From assembly GCA_027886175.1 (NCBI GenBank), contig JAJNNQ010000098.1:248001-312000 (forward strand): a stretch of DNA of 64,000 bases, in the 5' to 3' direction. The notes beneath the pieces are model-generated. The model saw only the letters and a program-made list of their open reading frames with translations. It was not told where the DNA came from and ran no database searches. The DNA is from Phylloscopus collybita. Lineage: Eukaryota > Chordata > Aves > Passeriformes > Phylloscopidae. Of the stretch, positions 11,677 to 23,899 are shown piece after piece. Numbering within the stretch: the first letter of the stretch is position 1; the number at the start of each line of letters is the position of its first letter. Made by a program: the position numbers and the translations under genes.

Positions 11677-12760
11677 TGTCGTGTTTTGACACTGGCCCAA
11701 CACCAGGCACCCACAAGAGTTGTTCACTCACCCTCCCCTGCTACAGCTGGGCAGAGGAGGGAAAAAGGGAAAGAAAAAAACAATGAAGGCTTCATGAGTG
11801 AGATAAGAACCGGGAGAAATATTTCAAGGACAAAGCAGGCTCAACTTAAACTTCAAAATGAATTTATTACTAACAGTTAGAGGAGGATAATGAGAAGTGA
11901 AATAAGCCCTTATAACACCGTTTCCCCCCCAGACCCTCCCCCCTTCCCACTGACAGCGCAGGGAGACAGGGTGTGGGGGTTTTTGTCAGTTCATCACTGA
12001 GATTTTCTTCTGCTGCTCTGGGAGAGGAGTCCTTCCCCTGTGAGTCCATGGGGTCCCTCCCACGGGACGCAGTTCTCCGTTAACTTCTCCGGTGTGGGTC
12101 CACTCTCAGAAGCAGCAGCCGTACTGCACCTGCTGCAACGTGAACTCCCCCCACTGGCAGACAGTCCTCCTAAAACTGCTGTGACATGGGTCTCTCTTTC
12201 CACGGGGTGCAATCCTCCAAGGCTGCTGATTCAGCCTGGAAGCAGAGGCCCCCTCTCTCCTCCAGGTCTTCCACTGAATCACAGCCTCCTCCAGGCATCC
12301 ACCTGCTCCAGCATGGGCACCTCCCTCACGGGCTGTGGGTGGATCTCTCTGCATCCCTCATGGACCCATGGGCCGCAGGGGGACAACCTGCTTCACCATG
12401 GTCTTCACCAGAGCCTGCAGAGGAATCTCGGCTCCGGCACCTGGAGCACCTCCTCCCCCTTCTTCTCCACTGACCTTGGTGTTGCCATGTTGTTTTCCCT
12501 CACATGTTCTCACCTCCTCCTCCTCTCTAACTAAGAGCAAAAACCCCATGACTTTGTTTTGATTTTCTTCTTAAATATGTCATCACAGATGCGTTTCCAA
12601 CCTCTCTCATTGCCCCAGTTTTGGCCAGCAGCATGTCCATCTTCAGTGCCATCAGCCATTGGCTCTGCTGGACATGGTGGGAAGCTTCCAGCAGCTTCTC
12701 ACAGGAGCCATCTTTGTGGCCCCCCTGCTGCCAAAATCTAGGCCGTGCCAAACCAATACA
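11677..12760 (+). repeat. Solo ERVL LTR
   Basis: Starts TGTCGTGTTTTGACAC, ends AAACCAATACA, with 5-bp duplication ggggt at 11672-11676 and 12761-12765. The length (1084 bases) and the 5-bp duplication fit ERVL. Both ends resemble the long LTRs that accompany avian ERVL elements. Confidence 0.8.
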
Positions 12761-13637
12761 GGGGTGCAGGGCAGTGCACTGCCTCCCCACAGCAATGCCC
12801 AACCTGCCCCTTCCCTCAAATACATGCACCCCAAATGTCTCAAGACATTAATCTTTTTAATCTCTCATAGCACTGCCCCACTAGAGAGAGAGGACACCAC
12901 AAGGTTACTGGTGCTTTTATCTGCATGACCACAGAGAGGACATGAAGAAGTCAGGTGGAAAACCCACCTCTGGGCCTGGCATCACAAATACATGAGTTGA
13001 GAGGAAGAACAATCACTGCAGGAAATTCTTCAAGGATAAATACTGCTCCAATTTCCAATGAGCAAGTCCCCACACGGGATAGTGTCACAGAATGAGTGGG
13101 AACTTCAGAAAAGCCCTGCCTTAGCCTCAGATTTTTGGCAACAGCTTAAATTTAAGAAATCACTCTGGCCCACAAGTTCTAAGGATGGCAGATCAGGTCT
13201 ATTTATGAGTCATTTATTGAATAGATGGGATATAACAGACAAAAGGTCTTAATCAGAGTTACTACACAGCATAAAACTAAAAGAACTACTGATAGATTGC
13301 ATAAAGCAGTGCACGATATCAAGATACCTATAGTAAAGCTACCAAAATAAATAGTATTAATTAGGAGTCAAATGTAACTTACCACCAAAATGACTATAGT
13401 GTACACAGAGTCCTTTTGCTCAACCTCCAGAGGAGTAACCACAGAGAAGGCATCCCTGCTTAGGGGAGAAACTGCACATTTCCAGGGAATGTGCAGAAGA
13501 TTTCTGCTTCGTGAAAGTTTGGTGTGGCTTTTATAGTTTGTAAAGTGAGGTGTCTGTCAGTCAGAAATCCAGCTTATTTTTCCAGATCTCACTTCCACAG
13601 TAAGATGTTTACTGTCAGCTGGGAGTGGTAATCCCAT
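12761..13637. other. Unassigned interval between LTRs
   Basis: No clear LTR ends or retroviral motifs. A 64-codon open frame (13058-13252) might be decayed ERVL gag, but I cannot support that. Confidence 0.35.
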
Positions 13638-14215
13638 TGTAATAAATGGTGAGAGCCAATTAAAATAAAATAGAATTTATTGCCAGATTGCCAGTGAAAA
13701 ATCACGGATGCGAAATTGACTAAGCCAATACAGAAATTGACCAGAGTCGCACCGGGTGAGACCTCCGTGAAGTGCCGCGCGACACTACACCCCCCAGGTC
13801 TCACACCGTCTGAGTCCAGGCCTGCCATTCTTATACTCTTAGCCCAGTGAACAAGTCCGAACATGTCGGGTAGCCCAGTAAACAAGTCCAAACAGGTCGG
13901 GTGGGCTCAGTATCCGGGAGCTTGAAACTGCCTGGGGTTGGTGCCTCTGCCCAGTCCTGGATTTCTATAGTTTCTTTTGTTTCTTGAAGCATTGCAGTGA
14001 CAGTCGGCCGGCCTGAATGAGCTTCCTGGGCGTAGGAGATGTTCTCAAGCATCCTTGATGACTTGGCCAGGACCTATTCTTCTGGGTTGACACAGCTGGT
14101 TTCGGCGTTCTGCTCCCTCTATTGGTATTGTAATTCCTTTGTCTCCTTCCTGGATTCGGGGGAACTCTCTGTGCTGGGAAAGATTCTCTGACATTCTTAA
14201 GAATTGTATGTTACA
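13638..14215 (-). repeat. Solo LTR, gammaretroviral type, reverse orientation
   Basis: On the + strand it runs TGTAATAAAT...GTATGTTACA, with 4-bp duplication ccat (13634-13637 and 14216-14219). The reverse poly(A) signal and the ATTTATTACA terminus (read on -) resemble the E4 LTR end, so a related gammaretrovirus-like family is likely. Confidence 0.7.
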
Positions 14216-14371
14216 CCATTACCCACACCTATGCATATATATATATAAAATATAACTCATAGACATAAACCAGCATACACCAAGATTACGTATACAGGGT
14301 CTCTTGTAAAGCTATTAGTTCAGTGCCTGCCTGAATTAGTAGTGCCTTTAAAGCTTCATGAACAAACTTAT

Positions 14372-15060
14372 TGTTATAAATGGGCCAGGAGACCAGCTCC
14401 TTTGAAAAGGCCTTTATTAGAAATCAGCTCTGGGTAGGGGGCTCAAGGGGCTGCGCACGCCGCCGCTGCTCCCAGTAGACACCACGGAGGAGGAGGTGCA
14501 GTCGAATCTGCTGCTGCTGCTGCTGCTGCTGCAGAGTCGGGATTCCTTCCTCACGGGGGTTTCCATAGAATCACTTTGGCTCGTGTGGTCCAGGGGGGGT
14601 CACCTCTCTCCAGTTCTTTCAGGTCATGGCGAGAAAGTAACAAAAAAATACCTGCTACCTGCAGGTAGCTGGATGTGTGCCTCGCGCAGCTTTGTCCTTC
14701 TTAGGTCCAGTTTCTGTGTCGGCTCGCTGTCCCAGGGGCTTTTCTAGCTCCAACTGGACCTCTGGCCGCAGCCAGGCACCATGGGAGCTTCCTCATCTCC
14801 ATACTGGGCGGTGTCCGCAGCTCGACAGCAGGCAGGCAGAGAGCAGCAGGAGGCAGCAGGAAGCAGCAGGGGGGACAACAGGAAGCAGCAGCGGGCTTTT
14901 GACCCGATGGAGAGGGGAAAACCCAGAATTTAGGGAGAAAGGGTACAGAACTTGGACATAACAAGCAGAAATTCAGGGTACAGATTCAACATGAACAGTT
15001 TAAAACAGGCAAGTAACAGTGCAACTTTAATTTTACAGCAAAACAGTATAACAGTACAAC
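14372..15060 (-). repeat. LTR-like sequence, reverse orientation, right edge uncertain
   Basis: Starts TGTTATAAATGGGCC, the same terminus type as the E4 LTR, and has a reversed AATAAA at about 14411. No matching duplication was found and the right boundary is approximate. It includes a (CTG)8 tract at 14508-14531. Confidence 0.45.
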
Positions 15061-15135
15061 TTGGGAGTGCATAACCTGGGGCTTTCTATTTCTTTCAGAC
15101 TGGACTTCTCTATTATTGCAATTCGGGATGGTTCA

Positions 15136-15459
15136 TGTAACGACATATAGACTCCAATCCTCTTGGAGGGCATACAGCAAAGTTTATTGAAAGACAGACT
15201 CTTTTTATATGGTGTTTTGGTACAATGAATAGGATTGGTCGTTTAGAGCCTACACCTCTTTGTAAACATCTTTGCCAGTAAACAAGTTGGAAAACACCAG
15301 GTGTCAGGAGGAGGCTATCTACAGGGATTGTTTACAGGGATTATTTTGGGTTCCTCCTTACAATTTCCCAGGCCAGAATGAGAGTATTGTGTGATTAGCT
15401 TTCTCACAGGCCCCAAGCCACTGCCTGGAGCCTAAAAATCTATTTTCTGACCACTGACA
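15136..15459 (-). repeat. Short LTR, reverse orientation
   Basis: TGTAACGACATA to CCACTGACA, with a reversed poly(A) signal (tttattg) at about 15191. The flanking gttca/gttcc is a near-duplicate 5-mer. Confidence 0.5.
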
Positions 15460-15465
15460 GTTCCC

Positions 15466-16535
15466 ATACTTCTCTTATGAGCTATGGTAATGAACTGTAA
15501 TATATTGGTATTCCCTTTAAACCATGGGAAAAATATGCATTTGGGGACATGATTGTTTAGATTTGTGGATTGGAGCAAAGGTATCTGTGATTGACTGAGT
15601 GAATTGAATTAGTTGTGATCTTGTGATCCTATGAGATGTTTGAACAGAGAGAGATAAGAAGCCCTCTGCGCCAGTGAAGAAGTGAGAAGATATCTCTTCT
15701 TCCCTGAGATGAAGAATCCTTTGCCTTTGGAGTTGTTCGTCTTTAAAAAATGACACCCCAGTATGCATGAGTTCCCATGACCCATAAGCAGCTTGGGAAA
15801 CTGCTAGTGCAAGGAGATTTCACAGAAGCAGGTTTTCCCCAGACGGCTGTTTTTGTGACAGTTAAAACCCACAAGAGAACTGTTCTAGGTTGTCAGTGGG
15901 GGAAATTCCATGGTAAAGTAAGACGCTCGATCACTGTGGGGGATGCACAGGAACGAGGCAGGGAGTGCATCAAAGAGGCTGCGTGGAGCTCTTGCAAGCA
16001 AGAGACGCCTCCTTTATTTTCCTGACTCTTTTTGTACATTTACAGAGGTGCCCACCCCAGAGGTGGGACCCTTGGGAACCACTGGTCGTTTTCCAGAGAC
16101 CATCACCGAAGCCCCTCCTCTGGGAACAGATGTGGGAACTTCGGTAGTTTACAGAACATGACCTTGTGCATCAAGACCGTGCCTGGGAATAGAATTCCCA
16201 AAACCAAAACATGCAGGCACGAGCATGGCAACAACACTCCTCTCCTAAAAAACTGATGCAAGATTATTTTTAAATGGTGAAACTGACTGAAAGTCACAGG
16301 TTTTGTCTTTTATGTTGTTTGTGGGAAAGTGAACAGTTTGTGCGGGGGAAGAAGAGTGTTTTGTAAGTTTCATTTTGATTTTCATTTTCTTCTTTTAGTG
16401 TGTGTTAATAAATCTCTTTGAACCTTTAAGTCAGGTCTGCTTTCTTTTCTCCTAATCCTATCTCACAGCAGAAAAGACACTTAAACCACTACACTAAATT
16501 TGTCAGAGATAGGTGAATGTGAAACCACTACAGGG
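15466..16535 (+). repeat. W-family ERVL LTR, copy A, interrupted
   Basis: Matches the three other W copies, at about 18523-19311, 37366-38030 and 38830-39616. Landmarks are the ggtaatg(g/a)actgtaatat block, AATAAA near 16408 and the ending AAACCACTACA. The left edge abuts another LTR. A 315-base block (15911-16225) with its own reversed poly(A) signal is inserted. The U5 end at about 16498 is followed by a 37-base tail that ends again in AAACCACTACA. Confidence 0.6.
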
Positions 16536-17066
16536 AAGGATTCCACTAATTGATGAAGGAAGTGAGAGGGATTTGTCTTTACAAGCAAATTGTAGGTCTG
16601 CTGATAAATAAAGTTAGATACTGAGACATGAAAGAAACAATGGGAAGGAAAAGGGGAGAGGTATACATTAGAAGGGGATCTGTAGTGGTTTCAAGTTTGC
16701 CTATTTCTGTTTCCTGAATTATGTGTAGTGGTTTTAGTGCCTACTACAATTATTTACTATTTTCCTGCTGTGAGATAGGATTAGGAGAAAAGAAAAGCAG
16801 GCTCAAAACTTAAAAGGGTAGAAAGGTTTATTAACAAAACTATTCCCCTCCCCCTGCCCAGCAGCTACTGGGCCTGGCCCTGACCTGGGGCCCGACGGGC
16901 TTCCTAGGAAGGGGCCTGGCCCCGCCCGGCAAGGAGGGAGCCGGGCCTGCCTGTTACCTCTTATCAGGCCAGAAGGAAAGAGAACTTTTCCCAGAATTTC
17001 TCTGATTTCATCTGTCAAGGAAAGAGTTAATATCTCTCCCAGGTCTGTAGAGGGCATGATAGTTCT

Positions 17067-17250
17067 TTCCTGCTTCATCTGGGCAAAGGCTTGTTGCTGT
17101 TCGGGGCCCCACTGGAAAGTGTTTTTCTTGTGGTTGACCAGGTAGAGAGGGCTCACAATCTGGCTCTACTCAGGAATGTGCATTCTCCAAAAGCCTATGG
17201 CACCTAATAAAGCTTCTGTTTCCTTCTTGTTGGTTGGTGGAGACATTGCT
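17067..17250 (-). pseudogene. pol: ERVL pol scrap (end of RT and connection)
   Basis: Reads MSPPTNKKETEALLGAIGF and then, past a stop, SPLYLVNHKKNTFQWGPEQQ. It is collinear with the same segment of the long pol frame in Z (43897-46681). Both sides join W LTR sequence, antisense on one side and sense on the other. Confidence 0.8.
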
Positions 17251-17635
17251 GTGATCTGGCCCCAGGCAGGGCCCTTCCCAGGAAGCCTGCTGGCCAGGGC
17301 CCTGGGTCGGGGCGGGCCTGGTGGCTGTTGGGCAGGGGGAGGGGAGGAGAGAGGGCCCCGTCCTGGCTGGATCAGGCCTCCAGCTGCAGTTAACATCTTG
17401 CCGCTAAAGCCGCACCCTGATTGCAGCCCCAGGAGGCCTGGCAGGGCCGGGCCAGGCTCCCCCCCCAGCAGCTGCCGGGCAGAGGAAGGGGGGAAAGCCC
17501 CAGATGCAGGCATGCTGCTGTGAGATCCTAGCCGTCCCTCCTCCCAGTGCCCTCCAGCCACCGCTACTAAGACCCCTTGCCGAGGGAGGGGCCCAGCCAC
17601 ACGAGAGATCATTCAGCTGAGACTAAGGGTGGCTC

Positions 17636-18307
17636 TGTAGCCATGTAGAGTGGCCTTGCAGCTAAAAATTCAATGCAGCCAGAACTTCTGAGATCCTGGC
17701 CCAGCCCTGGCACAGCCTGAATTTACCATCTTTGGCCACTGCCTGGGAAAAAAATCATCATGACCCTCTGTGGAATCCCTGCAGCCCCTTGTCATAATAC
17801 CTAGGGTCTGGCCTTGGCAGGACCGATCATAGAGTCACCTTCCCAGCCTGATAGATAGAACTTCCTATTGGTGCTCTGTACACAATGGTTTGCCCTGGTT
17901 CCCCCCTCCCTAACGCCCCTGGCCCTTTGGTTTCTCATTTCCTCTGTGTCTTCATTGGTTTTGGGACCCCAGTGATCAGCCCTGTCTTCCCTATAGGTCG
18001 CTGACCTTACCTGCCCCTTGTTCTGCTCCCGTGCCTCAAGGTCATTGGCTGCTGAAGCCTATACTTAACCTTGAGACCGGCACATCCTCAGCCCCTTTCA
18101 ACTCTGGATTCCCCTTCGGCTCCTGGAAATAAACCTGGCTGGAACTTATCTAGTGCGAGGGCCTTCTTTCCTCTCCTTGCTGAGCTAGCCACATGGCATG
18201 TGTGGATGTGTGAGCTTGACTGCGTTGCCTGAGTTTCCCCAAGTGGCCTTTCCACCGGAGAGGCTTATTGGGGTCTAGGCTTCAGCTCCACTCCTAAAAA
18301 CACTCAA
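17636..18307 (+). repeat. LTR nested in the W-B LTR
   Basis: Block absent from W copies C and D, starting TGTAG and ending AAAAACA. It has a TATA-like tatactta near 18059 and AATAAA near 18127. Exact edges are uncertain because the flanking sequence gives only a 3-base overlap (ctc). Confidence 0.5.
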
Positions 18308-19689
18308 TGCTATAACCCTCTGCAGACTTGGGCGAGAATGTTAACTCTTTGAACAGATGAAACTTGCAAAACACTAATCCTTTCTTAAGTAAGAAAAAGG
18401 GACAGAGTAGAGACATGTAGAGAGACAATATGAAGACATCAAAGTCAGCAAAGGAAGAGTTGGGTCTTAGGTGGAAAGGGAATGAGAAGATGCCTAGTTT
18501 TGGCTGAAATTCTTCTGTAAAGCCATGGTAATGGACTGTAATATAGTAGAATATCCCTTTAAGTCATGGAAATACATATTGGGGAGATGAAAAGAGTGTT
18601 CAGATTGCAGACATAAGCAAAGGTATTTCTGGTGGACTAAGTAAATATTGAAGTAGTTGTGATCTTATCAGAAGTTTGAACAGAGAGAGAGATGAGATGA
18701 AGTTCTGCCCCTAGGAGGAAGAAGAAGATCTCTGTTCCTAGAGATAAAAATTATCTCAGAGAGAGATGAAGAGAACCTTTGCTTTTGGAACCACTCATCT
18801 TTAAAATGGTACCCCATGAGTTTACATGGTGCATAATGCAGCTGTCGGGAAGGGTGCGTGATATGGGAGGGACTTAACAAATGCAGATTCCCAGGCTGAT
18901 GCTTTTGTGAGAATTAAAAAGCCACAAGAGAACTGTTCTTTCTTGCTGGGATGTGTCCATGGGAGACAAAAAGAGACTTCTCTCTCTAAATGAACTGATG
19001 AAAGACTAATTTATAAGTGGTAAACTGGCCTTAAGTTTTAAGTTATGTCTCTATACATTGTCCATGAGAAGGGAAAAGAAAGTTGTGGGGGAGGGAAAGT
19101 GTTTTAAAAGTTTTATTCTGAGTCTTATTAATTTTTTCTCTCTTGTAGTTTTGTTAATAAACCTGTCTTTCTACCCTTTTAAGTTTTGAGCCTGCTTTGC
19201 TTTTCTCTTAATCCTATCTCACAGCAGGAAAATAGTAAATAATTCTAGTAGGCACTCAAACCACTATACATAATTCAGGAAACAGAAATAAACAAACTTG
19301 AAACCACTACACAAATTGGTGTTTTTGCCTGGTTTTGACCTGGAACCATCACAGGGTCTTAGGTATTAAGTGTTTTGGGAAGTCTGTATGTCTCAAGTAC
19401 CTCAGCCAATGGGGAAAGAGAGAGGGATATGCAGCCAGGAAATTAGGATAAAACAGAGGCTGCGTCCTCCAAAAATGTGAGACACCCCAGGGGAATGCCC
19501 CATGGCCTCTCCCTTTATTGGACTAAAGTAACAGGACTTCTCTGTCTCCTTTTTGGACATAAAGCCCTGGTGTTTGTGGATTAATTTTTCTGAAACTCAT
19601 CCATGGCATGATTCATTAACTGAAGAGCCAGGGAGTGGTCAGCAAGACTTGTTCACCCTTTAACAGTCCTATATGGCCACTACATGCAT

Positions 19690-20018
19690 CCAATAGAGAG
19701 TAGAGATTGACAGTGAACTATCATGGACTGAATGAAGTCACACCACCACTGAGTGCTGCTGTGCTGGACATACTGGAACTTCAGTATGAACTGGAGTCCA
19801 AGGCAGCAAAGCGGTGCCACCATCGATATTGCTAATCATTTTTACTCCATTCCCTTCATCACCAGAGTGCAGGCCACAGAGTGCCCCAGGGGTGGAAACA
19901 CAGCCCCACTCTTTGCCATGGAGTGGTCCAGACAGCACTGGAAAAGGGTAAGGCTCCAAAACACTTCCAGTATATTGAGGACATCATTGTGTGGGGCAAC
20001 ACAGCAGGGGAAGTATCA
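19690..20018 (+). pseudogene. pol: ERVL reverse transcriptase fragment
   Basis: Readable blocks are the GLNEVTPPLSAAVLDILELQ region (19716-19775) and PQGWKHSPTLCHGVVQ (19884-19931). The catalytic box is YIED instead of YIDD, at about 19971-19982. Frames shift at least twice. The frame stops abruptly at about 20018, where E3 LTR sequence begins. Confidence 0.8.
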
Positions 20019-20258
20019 CAGCTTACAGCTGGGACTGTATGCTTCATAAGAGGAGGAAGGTTTGACTACAGAGAGCAGATGCTAGCCAATCCCTGATGAT
20101 GAATGTAAGCATGCAGCTATTGGTCAGTGAGCTGGCTGGTAACCAATCATAACCAATCAGGTTTGTACCCAGAGTCTTTTGAATAGGGTATATATGAGCT
20201 GTGTAAGCCATTAAAGCTTTCTCTGCTGCATGAAACTCTGAGTGTCATGTCGTGTCTC
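20019..20258 (+). repeat. E3 5' LTR, left part
   Basis: TATA box tatata at 20189-20194 and poly(A)-type signal ATTAAA at 20210-20215. It continues after the E4 insertion as 32193-32215, ending CAACA. The left boundary is approximate. Confidence 0.55.
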
Positions 20259-20912
20259 TGTTATAAATGAAATGAGCCAATTTATCAATAAAAAAATCTA
20301 TTGAAAATTGAAATGAAAAAGATCGAGAAAAGCCACAAGCCAAGTCAGTGCCAAGCCTGGGATCGACACTGGGTGAACTACAGACACGGCCTCTATCGCA
20401 CCAAGTCCCCCACAGTTCACGAAGTCTGCACAGTGTGGCTGGTTTTTATACAGTTTTTCCCGACTGTCCAGTATGTTGTTCTAGTCTATTGTCCTCTTTG
20501 TGTTAGATACATATTCATGTGTCCTTGTTTTCTTGCTGTTGAGCGGATTTCTGAGAAGGAAGATGCCCATGAGTGGATTTACAGAAACCCGGTATTGGGA
20601 TGCATGGCCTTAACATGCAGATCAGATTCATATCAGTCGTTAATCACTGGGTCGTTGGCAGATCCATCGGTGGTGAAGACCTATTTCTTTTCAGTTGCAC
20701 CTTTCTTACCTTTCTTTCTCTTGTTAATGTTGTTCCCTTTGGAGTTGGCAGAGGTTTTACAATTCCTGAGTGTCTTTAGTTTCTATGCTAATATGGTTTC
20801 TTTGGGTGCTGGCAGCGGTTTCACAAATTTAGGGTGCTTTTAGTTTTAAGCTTACATGATTTTATAATATACATTTACAATAAAACCGAATTATTTTACA
20901 ACATTTATTACA
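20259..20912 (-). repeat. E4 3' LTR
   Basis: On + it reads TGTTATAAATGAAATG...CATTTATTACA, 654 bases. The short open frames inside (e.g. 20573-20779) recur in the other LTR and are not genes. Confidence 0.85.
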
Positions 20913-20926
20913 ATTCCTCCCCTTCT

Positions 20927-23860
20927 ATATTAACACATTAATTCGTGTTTTATTGTTAATTTTTGTTCCCAGTTGGCAATTTTAGTTCTTAATCTAAGTA
21001 TTATACTTTGAAATATTTACTAATCATTTACAGGGTTATCAGAGTAAACTTCTTTACTTTTTCTTAAATCTTTCTTCAGTGTCATCTTCCCTTTCTTGTA
21101 TGGTTGTGCTCTGACCTTTATAGGTAACTTTTTCTTTTTTTACTCTTGCTTCAAATTTTGCTAGGACCTCTGCTGCTTTGCTTCTTTTTTTTTTTTTTTT
21201 TTCTTCTTCTAATTTTATTATTTTAGGTATGTTACCCATCTTTCTTGCAGCCATTTTTGGGTTAGTTGGTAGAGCTGCTATATGCATTCCTTATACTACT
21301 GACTGTATTAAACAGATAAAGCATGGGATTAAACATGGTAAGAACATTATCCCAGCTACAGAGCATATGTGATGGTTTAAGGCCAATTTGGGAGGAGAAC
21401 TCCGAGGGAAACCCTCCGCCCCCCCACTCGGTTCGGGAGAAAAAAACTCCTCAGAGAGAGAATGGAAAGAAACCTGTTTATTAGACCAGCAGAACACTCC
21501 CCCAGCACAATAAATTGAACAATACCGGATGATGAATTAGGGAAAAACAAAGTCCCTCCTGCAGGTGGTTTTTGCTCTCAATTCTTTCCAGCGCTGGTGG
21601 ACGTTGCTGCGCCGAATCGGTCCCGGTGGGTTCTGGTGCCAGCTCCCCCAGCGCCCCCCGGGTCCTCAGTCTGGGGGGAGGTTTGAACAGTTCCAAAAAA
21701 AACAGGCAGGAAAAAAAAAAGAAAAAAAAAAAAAAACAAAAAGGGAAAAAAGGGGGGGGGGGGGGGGGAAAGGCAAAGCTTCTCAGCCCTAACTAAGCTA
21801 AACTAGCTACAAGCAAGAGCAAAGCGAAAGTGAGTGCTGCAAGGGAAAAAAAAAAACTGCATCTCGGAGCCAGTGACTCATGTTCTCAAGGCCAGTCTGG
21901 AGATTCCTGAAAACAAACTGTGCACTTTCTCCCCATTTACTCTCAGATCCAACATAAACTAAACAGACGATTGGGGATACAGTGTAACGTTAACCCAGGA
22001 CAGCATAGTATAAAGAAACTTAACTTTTTTCACTAAGCTTTATCAAACAATTGATTTTACGATGAGGCTTGTAAGATGGAATTCTATTTTTGTACAGGAA
22101 CATGTGCTACTTTCTTAATTACAGTTGCCAGATTTCTTATAGTTTTTTCATAATTATCAATTTCAACACAGTATTCAGATTTATTAAACTTTTTACAGAC
22201 TCTCCCTTCTTCTGCCAAAAAATAGTCTAATGCTATCCTATTCTGATATACAAAGGCTTTCATTTGGGAGTGTTGTTTGGCCAGTAATTCAAGAGCATCC
22301 GAGGTGTGATTTGACACTATTTTTACTACAGCCTGCAGTCTGATGAGTTTATTCAACAGGTAGATTGGGGTTTGGTACCTCCAGCTTTTATTTTGAGCTT
22401 ATGTTGCAGGGCTATAGTACTGGATTATTTTTTATGCTGGCCAATTTTCATTTTTCCACTGTTGATTTTCCCCTGCGCTTGGGAGTTCTTTTTTTATTTT
22501 TTCTTTTCTTTGTTTAAAGTTTTATACAAAGGTGTTCCTAACAGTCTACTCTCTGATCTAGGTAGCGTGAAGAAGGAGGGTTTAATTATTCTTGAAGTGC
22601 AAGAACCTTTCTATCTATTTGGTAATTTACTATAAGCCTTTTTGCCACATATTCAATATATTTTACCAGGGGCCTTCCATTTAATACTGGTACTCTTTGA
22701 CATTTTCTAATAGTCTTTTAAATTTTTTAGGGATTGATAGGGGTTAGCTCTAGAGCCTTTGTGCAAGCACAGTCCAACTGTGTCAATCTATTTACTATTT
22801 TTGTCTTTTACTCGGCTCTAATACTCCGCAGGAGGTTTTGGCTGCCAGACTTTTGTTGTTAGAGTTTACAGCCAAGGTGGATATACAAGGAGTATATTCC
22901 ACAACTTCGGTGTACTCTTTCTTTTTTCTGCAAATGCACAATGATCTAATTATTTTTTGATCCAAAATCCATCTCTCAGGTTGTGCTATTATTTTGGATA
23001 TTTGAGTATCATTCCATCTGAGAAGCTGCTCTGGAGATAAACCCTCACCTTTCCAAGGCTATTTTTTAGTGGATTTTAAACCCCCACAAATCCAGCAATT
23101 AGACAATCTCAATTCTGTGGCAATTTCCTGCATTGGATCTATAAATAAGTTTTTATCTGAAGCAGGCAAACCCCAATCACTGTATTGCTTTTTTAATTGT
23201 TCATAATGGTTACTCAAAGTTTCTAGTTTTTCTTGTTCTAATATTTTTTCCTAGTTTTTGATTTTTTTTTTTTGAGCTACCTGTTTTAGTTTGCTCTCTG
23301 GGTTTAATCTTTCACTATTCTTTGAAAAACAAAAAAGTCTTTTAAATTTTAAACACACTCTTTCATCATAATTTCTTAAAAGATCTAGGATGACTGGTTT
23401 ATTGTTAAAGGATACTTTTTCATATTTCAAATTCTTTCTTACCCAATAGGTTTTCCCATTTATTACATACATTTTTAACTGGGTATTATCATAACATAGC
23501 TTATTTACTTGGAAATATGCTACAAAGGTAGACTCTTTTCTGCTTCCAATCCATACTGTATGGTTACATCTGTTACAAGTAGGGATCTTAAGTATTTGTT
23601 CAGTATCTCGTTTTCGTACTGTATGGATTGAGGTCTTCCTTTTACCCAGTAATGACCTTGACTGCTCCTGCTTAGGTTTTGCTATGGGATTATAGCAAAT
23701 TATTTCCCCTTCCAATTGACATTTTTTAAATCGAGTGCCATTATACGTACAGTACCCGCTCTCCCTGTAGCCTGGACAATTATATTTGGCTCGGTATGCC
23801 ATTCTTTTTATTACTTTGTCTCCCTTGGGGACAGCTTTAAGACACAGCTCCTGTTTGCTG
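20927..23860 (-). pseudogene. env: E4 envelope, broken and interrupted
   Basis: Surface subunit frame at 23251-23802 (183 codons, eight or more Cys, basic RKRKRD-like stretches, NGTR sequon). Transmembrane subunit at 22084-22356 reads LLAKQHSQMKAFVYQNRIAL, the immunosuppressive-like helix region. It is followed by a cysteine motif of the CX7C type with the usual first residue of the CC pair replaced by Tyr, and ends KVAHVPVQ. A solo LTR (21368-22002) separates this from the cytoplasmic tail (21054-21287), which is rich in Lys/Glu. Multiple stops. Confidence 0.75.
21368..22002 (-). repeat. Solo ERVL-type LTR in the E4 envelope
   Basis: On + TGTGATGGTTTAAGG...TAACCCAGGACA, 635 bases, with 5-bp duplication gcata (21363-21367 and 22003-22007). 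Contains A-rich tracts and a 17-base G run (21752-21768). Confidence 0.88.
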
Positions 23861-23899
23861 GGGTTTGCTCCTCAGTGTCGAGCTGCTTCTTTGGATTCA

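Larger units (their letters stand above)
16681..20018 (+). mobile_element. W-B: rearranged ERVL element with head-to-head LTRs
   Basis: From the left: a W-family LTR piece in reverse (16681-17066), a reversed pol scrap (17067-17250), and a W LTR in forward orientation (about 17252-19311). Then come a degenerate tRNA-Gly-like primer site (about 19317-19332), non-coding internal sequence and a forward reverse transcriptase fragment (to 20018). The outer 160 bases, 16681-16840 and 19147-19311, are inverted repeats. A foreign LTR of about 670 bases interrupts the forward LTR. No target duplication was found at the outer edges. Confidence 0.6.

Noticed and set aside
12040..12534. 164-codon frame and overlapping frames in 11.9-12.9 kb
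   Set aside because: They lie inside a solo ERVL LTR with a perfect 5-bp duplication. GC-rich sequence gives open frames on both strands by chance.
14508..14531. CTG repeat as a coding polyglutamine or polyleucine tract
   Set aside because: It lies within an LTR-like block and no host exon structure surrounds it.
20573..20779. 68-codon frame, repeated at 31853-32059
   Set aside because: It is the same position in the two E4 LTRs, antisense to the provirus.
23251..23802. E4 surface subunit as an intact, syncytin-like captured envelope
   Set aside because: The frame covers only part of the surface subunit, the transmembrane cysteine motif is altered, stops are frequent and a solo LTR splits the gene.
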